Shown piece after piece: positions 59,743-64,000 of a stretch of 64,000 nt of DNA. Below the pieces are notes generated by a model. The model worked only from the letters and a program-made list of their open reading frames with translations, did not search any database and was not told the origin of the DNA. The DNA comes from Strigamia acuminata (taxonomy: Eukaryota; Arthropoda; Chilopoda; Geophilomorpha; Linotaeniidae). The stretch spans positions 19,895,060 to 19,959,059 of the forward strand of contig OX442314.1 in the NCBI GenBank assembly GCA_949358305.1, written 5' to 3'. Position numbers and translations under genes: made by a program. The number at the start of each line of letters is the position of its first letter. Within the stretch, counting starts at the first letter, position 1.

Positions 59743-59963
59743 TACCGTATTTTACCGATTAAGACTCGCCCTCGAGTTGTAGCTGCGGCTGAGACACCAA
59801 GAATACCGTATTTTTGCAAAAGTACGGTATTGTTTCCGTATTTAACCTCACCAAGACCGATGACATTAAACAAATATAACAAACAAAAAACCAAAATTGT
59901 AACTACTGACAAAAATGACAGCTTTGAATAAAAGCCGCGGCTCTTAATCGATAAAATACGGTA
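59743..59963. mobile_element. TACCGTATTTTA MITE family, copy 2 (longer copy)
   Basis: It begins TACCGTATTTTACCGATTAA and ends with its inverted copy TTAATCGATAAAATACGGTA, about 22 bases with one mismatch. TA dinucleotides flank both ends. Extra TACGGTATT motifs lie inside. It is inverted relative to the copy at 41380. It explains the minus-strand 94-codon open frame here. Confidence 0.8.
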
Positions 59964-61839
59964 TATTTGTAACGTACAAACCATACACTTACACACACAA
60001 AAATATAAATCTATACCCTATATAAGTATGTGTACGTATATATATATATATATATAATAATTGTAAAGACTAAAAAAAAAATTTCTAGAGCTTTATACTA
60101 TTAAACTTAAAAAAAATTGATTTTTTTTCCTTCCAATACTTGAAGAAAATGTATGAATTAATAATTTTAGCAGAAGGGACTTTTCCCAGAGCTTACTCGT
60201 CTTTCCCACCTCTTAATGTTGATAGCTTCAAACCTATCTATGTCACCTCATTACAATAACATTCCCATTAACCCTCCATTTTCTCAAAAACTTCATAAAT
60301 ATTTTCCTTTATGCACGAAATGAAACACCTCACCCACTTTTTTCTTTCCTTAAAATCTGACAAAAGTAAACAAATGATTCACAAGCTTGATAATACCCTC
60401 CACCTCTTTAATTTTTTTTCCCTCAGACATTTCAAATTGCAGGCTTAAGAAGAAATTTTAAAAATAAAAGGACACCGAAAATATGTCTGTTCTTTTTACC
60501 ATAAGCAGAATGTATAATCTACATTTGTCTTCTCGTAAGCGTAACAAATGATGACAACACACTTCAACATCTTCAGCAATTGAAAAGTAGAACGTCAAAA
60601 GAAATAAAATCTTCTTCCCCGACGCATCAAAACTCGACTTTTAGTTAACAGTGGTAAGTGCTTGCTTTACGGTCAAGTGTTAGAGAAGAAATTAACCCCT
60701 GCGGGATTGTGAAGGTTGATACCAAGCAGATCTAATTTCAGGGCGACTGTGGATCGGTGTATTAATAGCACCTGCATCATGTTGACGTCACAACGCTTTG
60801 AAATGAGTTAATTACCTGTATCTGCTTGTTAATCATCAATTCAATCAAATGTAGATTTTGTCATTTTCTACGCTTGCTTTTTTTTTGAGTTTCTTCATTT
60901 CTCAACCAAACAAAAAAAATCAACTTTAATTTATCGGATTTCTCCCGAACGCAAAGAAACAACAATGAAACATGAGAAAAACTCTCGATCGAATCGATAA
61001 TCTACGGATCTGACAACCACAACTGTGGTCGAATTTGTCCTGCTGCAAGCGCAATTTTGCACGTACATGAAAAAACCACAAAACACAACATTTTTGAAAT
61101 TGCTTTTTTACAATGCTAAAATCATAATAATTTTTTTTAAAAAAATAATATAATAAAATAAAATAATTAAATCACTAATACATTAAATAAGTCTATAAAC
61201 TAATCGACTTTTTGGTTTAAACGTCGCTTTGAACGCAATGTTAAATGTGTGATGCCGCATCAGCATTTGACATCTCCACAAGATATAAAACTTCCCACTC
61301 GCCCCATCTACCGACAAAAGCTCCTACTCAAACTCCTAACAATTCATCCTGATAACAAAGCAGCGGACAATTGGATCGCTCAAATTAAATTAAGATTCAC
61401 CACTAATTCAATTATCGAATATTCCCAAAACTAGCTCAGAAATTCTTCAGTGTCAATCAAGCGTAATTAATTACCAACAACCCAGCGACAATTCAGCAAC
61501 GTATCCGTGCATAAATAAACCCCCCGCGCACAACAACAACAACAACAATTTATCCAAAATCATGTTACCAATCAATCAATACATGCACACACATATAAAC
61601 TAATTTTTCTAACTCATTCCAAACGCACACAGAAAAACCGAAAATAAATCCATAAATCATAGAAAAATTTTTCCTTTTTTAGATTAAAATTGACGATAAA
61701 TTGGCAGTTTTTAAATGAAACAAAATTAATGTGTCTAATCACCATTATAAACCATACGAGCTGGTATGATTACCAATGCACGATGCACAGGGCTAGGTCA
61801 CATTGAACTGAACGAAGATTGTAGATGTGCGTATGAAGA
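59964..61839. other. Non-coding stretch, no gene recognised
   Basis: It holds a TA microsatellite at about 60036-60055 and CAA repeats near 61530. Nothing else is supported. Confidence 0.45.
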
Positions 61840-61980
61840 GCATCTATTAGCATCCTCATCACGTTCCACCATCAGCAAATGGTGGAGTAATGACACCCCT
61901 TCCTGCCTCCAACTCCGCCTAATGACGCCACACAATTATCACCTCGTATTGCTGGCTTCATCAGCCGCCTACTGACTAGC

Positions 61981-61992
61981 CGTGACGTCACG
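61981..61992. promoter_or_regulatory. CRE-type palindrome CGTGACGTCACG
   Basis: This is a 12-base perfect palindrome containing the full CRE core TGACGTCA, bound by CREB/ATF factors. It lies in an unusually G+C-rich patch (about 61840-62010), some 3.1 kb downstream of the mannosidase stop. It may mark an enhancer or the promoter of a gene beyond the window; no exon is recognised. Confidence 0.35.
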
Positions 61993-62060
61993 CCGCTGCA
62001 CGAGGTATGCGTGCAGCCAAATATTCAAATATCTCTCACTTTAAACGCATTAGCTTACTT

Positions 62061-63130
62061 GTCTTGGGAATGAAATATCTCCAGATGGCCCGCTTTACAA
62101 TTGCCAGACCTCGAAAACAAAATTCAACCAAAGATTCAACCAAAAACCAGCTAATTATTAATTACAGGTTCAAGTAATAGAGTATCTGGTTAATTTTCCT
62201 TTTGTCTTCTAGTTCAACGTGTAATTGTATTGACTGACGTCATTAATTGATTTACATGGCACTAATGAATTGCTTGGTTTAATTTATTTTCCCTAGGCAC
62301 ACTCAACTAACAACATCAACATTACGCTCTAAAACATTTCATTAAATCACCTCAAACTGGATTGTATATTTGCTTCGAATTTCTCGTCTTTTGTTTATTG
62401 TATTTTCAGACGACTGAACATAAGACAAATTCATGCGACAGCTCTGCACGAGATTTCTTCTGCTCTAGTATTTACCGCTAACTTAACTTAAATTCAGTCA
62501 ATGGAAACGTTTAAAAACAGTTACTGCTTTTGGTTCGGCAAATAAATATTGATAAACTAGCAGCGCCGACTTTATATTTTTTCTTCGAATCTGCAAAGTG
62601 AAGTTCGTCAGCTGCGTCATGTGGCCAGAGCTCTGGCGCGGGCTGAGCCAGACAGGCGGCACTTTTGTTGGCTTGGCGAGTGTGTTGAATGTTGAGTTTG
62701 GTTCGTTTTATAAGCTGTGTATCCGTGAATAATGTGTTTCGAATTTCTACTTCGTTTTTGGCATACCCAAATTGAAGAGTATCCTGTTAAATGCAAATAT
62801 GTACGATTCTTTTCAACAAAATACCTATTATTTTCGTGCATAATGCATTCTATATGCAACAAAATGCAATTTTAAAAACAAATTTTAAAAAACGAAAAGT
62901 TTTGGACTACGACTTCGTCTTCGGAGAAGAAAATGTAGCAAACAAACACTTGCAGTGCAAGTCCCATCCTCGAATCCCCCGGCAATCCACGGATGGCTCC
63001 CTTCGTACGAGTGTTTGAATTCCGGCGCACCGAGCTATCCGGTCCCCCCTTTATCATATGCCGCCAAAATTTGCTTCATTTCATGTCATATGAAAAGAAA
63101 AAAAGAAAAAAAAACAACAACACCACGGGA
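62061..63130. other. Non-coding stretch with one G+C-rich patch
   Basis: A more G+C-rich segment at about 62600-62690 could be regulatory, but no motif or exon is decisive. The remainder is A+T-rich. An A-rich stretch near 63090-63125 abuts the tRNA-like sequence that follows. Confidence 0.4.
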
Positions 63131-63210
63131 AAAAACGACAAGAACGGATTCGAACCGCGCGTCAAGCGTGAAAGATAAGTATCATACCATCAACCTTTGA
63201 TGTGGTCAAG
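63131..63210 (-). repeat. tRNA-like SINE head with pol III-type terminator
   Basis: On the minus strand GGTTGATGGTATGATACTT (A-box-like, resembling the D-arm of tRNA-Pro) is followed by CGCGGTTCGAATCCG, an exact B box, and soon after by TTTTTT. The acceptor and anticodon stems do not pair, so it is not a functional tRNA. A T-rich tail continues beyond. It is most likely a SINE head or tRNA pseudogene. Confidence 0.5.
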
Positions 63211-64000
63211 TTAGGCTCTGAACTTTGTTTCTTATTTGTCTCGACATCCAGTTTTTTGGTGTACGTGTAGTAATCTGGCGGCAATATGCTGCACTGAGAA
63301 CGTCTTGATATCGTACCACAGATTGTAATTATAATATAATCTGTGATCATACGGTTTGCGAGCACATTTATGGTATACATTGCAGAAGCATATTCCAGTT
63401 CAAAATATTTTCGGTAAGTTTAAAATTCGAAGTAAGTTTGCGCATTTTAAAGACGATTCTTCAAAAACTCACCGAAACTGTTCAAATAGTCCCGGCGAAA
63501 ATCAAGTCGCAGAATCCCCAAATGTTTCCTAAAATCAAATAGACATTAATACACATCTTTCTAAATGAAACTTCATACACCTACTTGCTGACTTAGTTCA
63601 ACTTGCTAATATTCACGGTTTGCATCGATTTAACGGTTCTACATTTTAAAGCTAGGCTCCACGCACTGTCGAGCTTGGAACGTTTCTCACAGCGCCATTT
63701 TCAAAACGAAAAACGAACAAAAGACACCCGTTAGAACAGGTGGCGCCACTCTGTGACAAATAATTAAACCAATCTCCAGAATTCTCTCATAAATTCTCTT
63801 ATCTTTTCTCGTATAGCTACGCAGTGGCTTGAGGATAATGTCAAAACAAATTGCAGAAATTTTTTCTCGAGTTTTATTATCATTAAATTAAATTTATTGT
63901 GAAATAAATTAATTTTAAAATCTTCCAGAAATTTCCAGCGAAATGTACTTTGACTATATTGCACATACAAGTTTCGAAATATAATAACATCTATTTAATC
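63211..64000. other. Non-coding stretch at the window end, no gene recognised
   Basis: Only short frames without recognisable domains are seen. A short inverted motif (ACAGATTGTAATTATAATAT with AATCTGTG) lies near 63318-63347. Confidence 0.45.

Overview
This is an A+T-rich eukaryotic genomic window, with spliced genes, very long introns and dense remnants of DNA transposons. An animal is indicated by a class II Golgi alpha-mannosidase of metazoan type, by a Ty1/copia element primed by an animal-type initiator tRNA, and by many hAT, pogo/Tigger, mariner-like and tRNA-SINE fragments. CpG does not look strongly depleted, which suits an invertebrate, arthropod-grade genome. The species cannot be named from the sequence.

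The only complete protein-coding gene I can support is a Golgi alpha-mannosidase II (MAN2A family) on the + strand. It has three coding exons, 31019-31405, 54093-54265 and 56093-58886. They splice in frame to 1117 residues, the usual length for the family. Exon 1 encodes the cytosolic tail, the signal anchor and the stem. Exon 2 encodes the first zinc-binding block. One intronless 2.8-kb exon carries the rest. All catalytic and zinc-binding residues are present. The loop that carries the second disulphide and the CPW GlcNAc-anchor motif in typical Golgi mannosidase II is replaced, so substrate preference may differ. Upstream lie a G+C-rich promoter-like block with an exact NRF1-type palindrome and a chain of very short upstream ORFs with overlapping stop/start codons. 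A poly(A) signal follows the stop codon by about 150 bases.

Layout: 1-460 is the 5' end of a minus-strand copia-like retrotransposon (LTR, primer-binding site, start of gag) cut by the window edge. 461-30000 has no gene I can support; it holds MITEs (one a pogo-type element nested in a hAT MITE), SINE-like tRNA remnants, a 21-bp minisatellite and a 640-bp fold-back element. 30100-59060 is the mannosidase gene with its promoter; its 22.7-kb first intron is full of TIR elements, a dispersed repeat family and a 20-bp minisatellite. 59061-64000 is non-coding, with one MITE, a CRE-containing G+C-rich patch and a tRNA-like SINE head.

No CRISPR array, functional tRNA, rRNA or complete transposase gene was found. 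Most short open frames are chance frames in A+T-rich DNA or frames kept open by tandem repeats.
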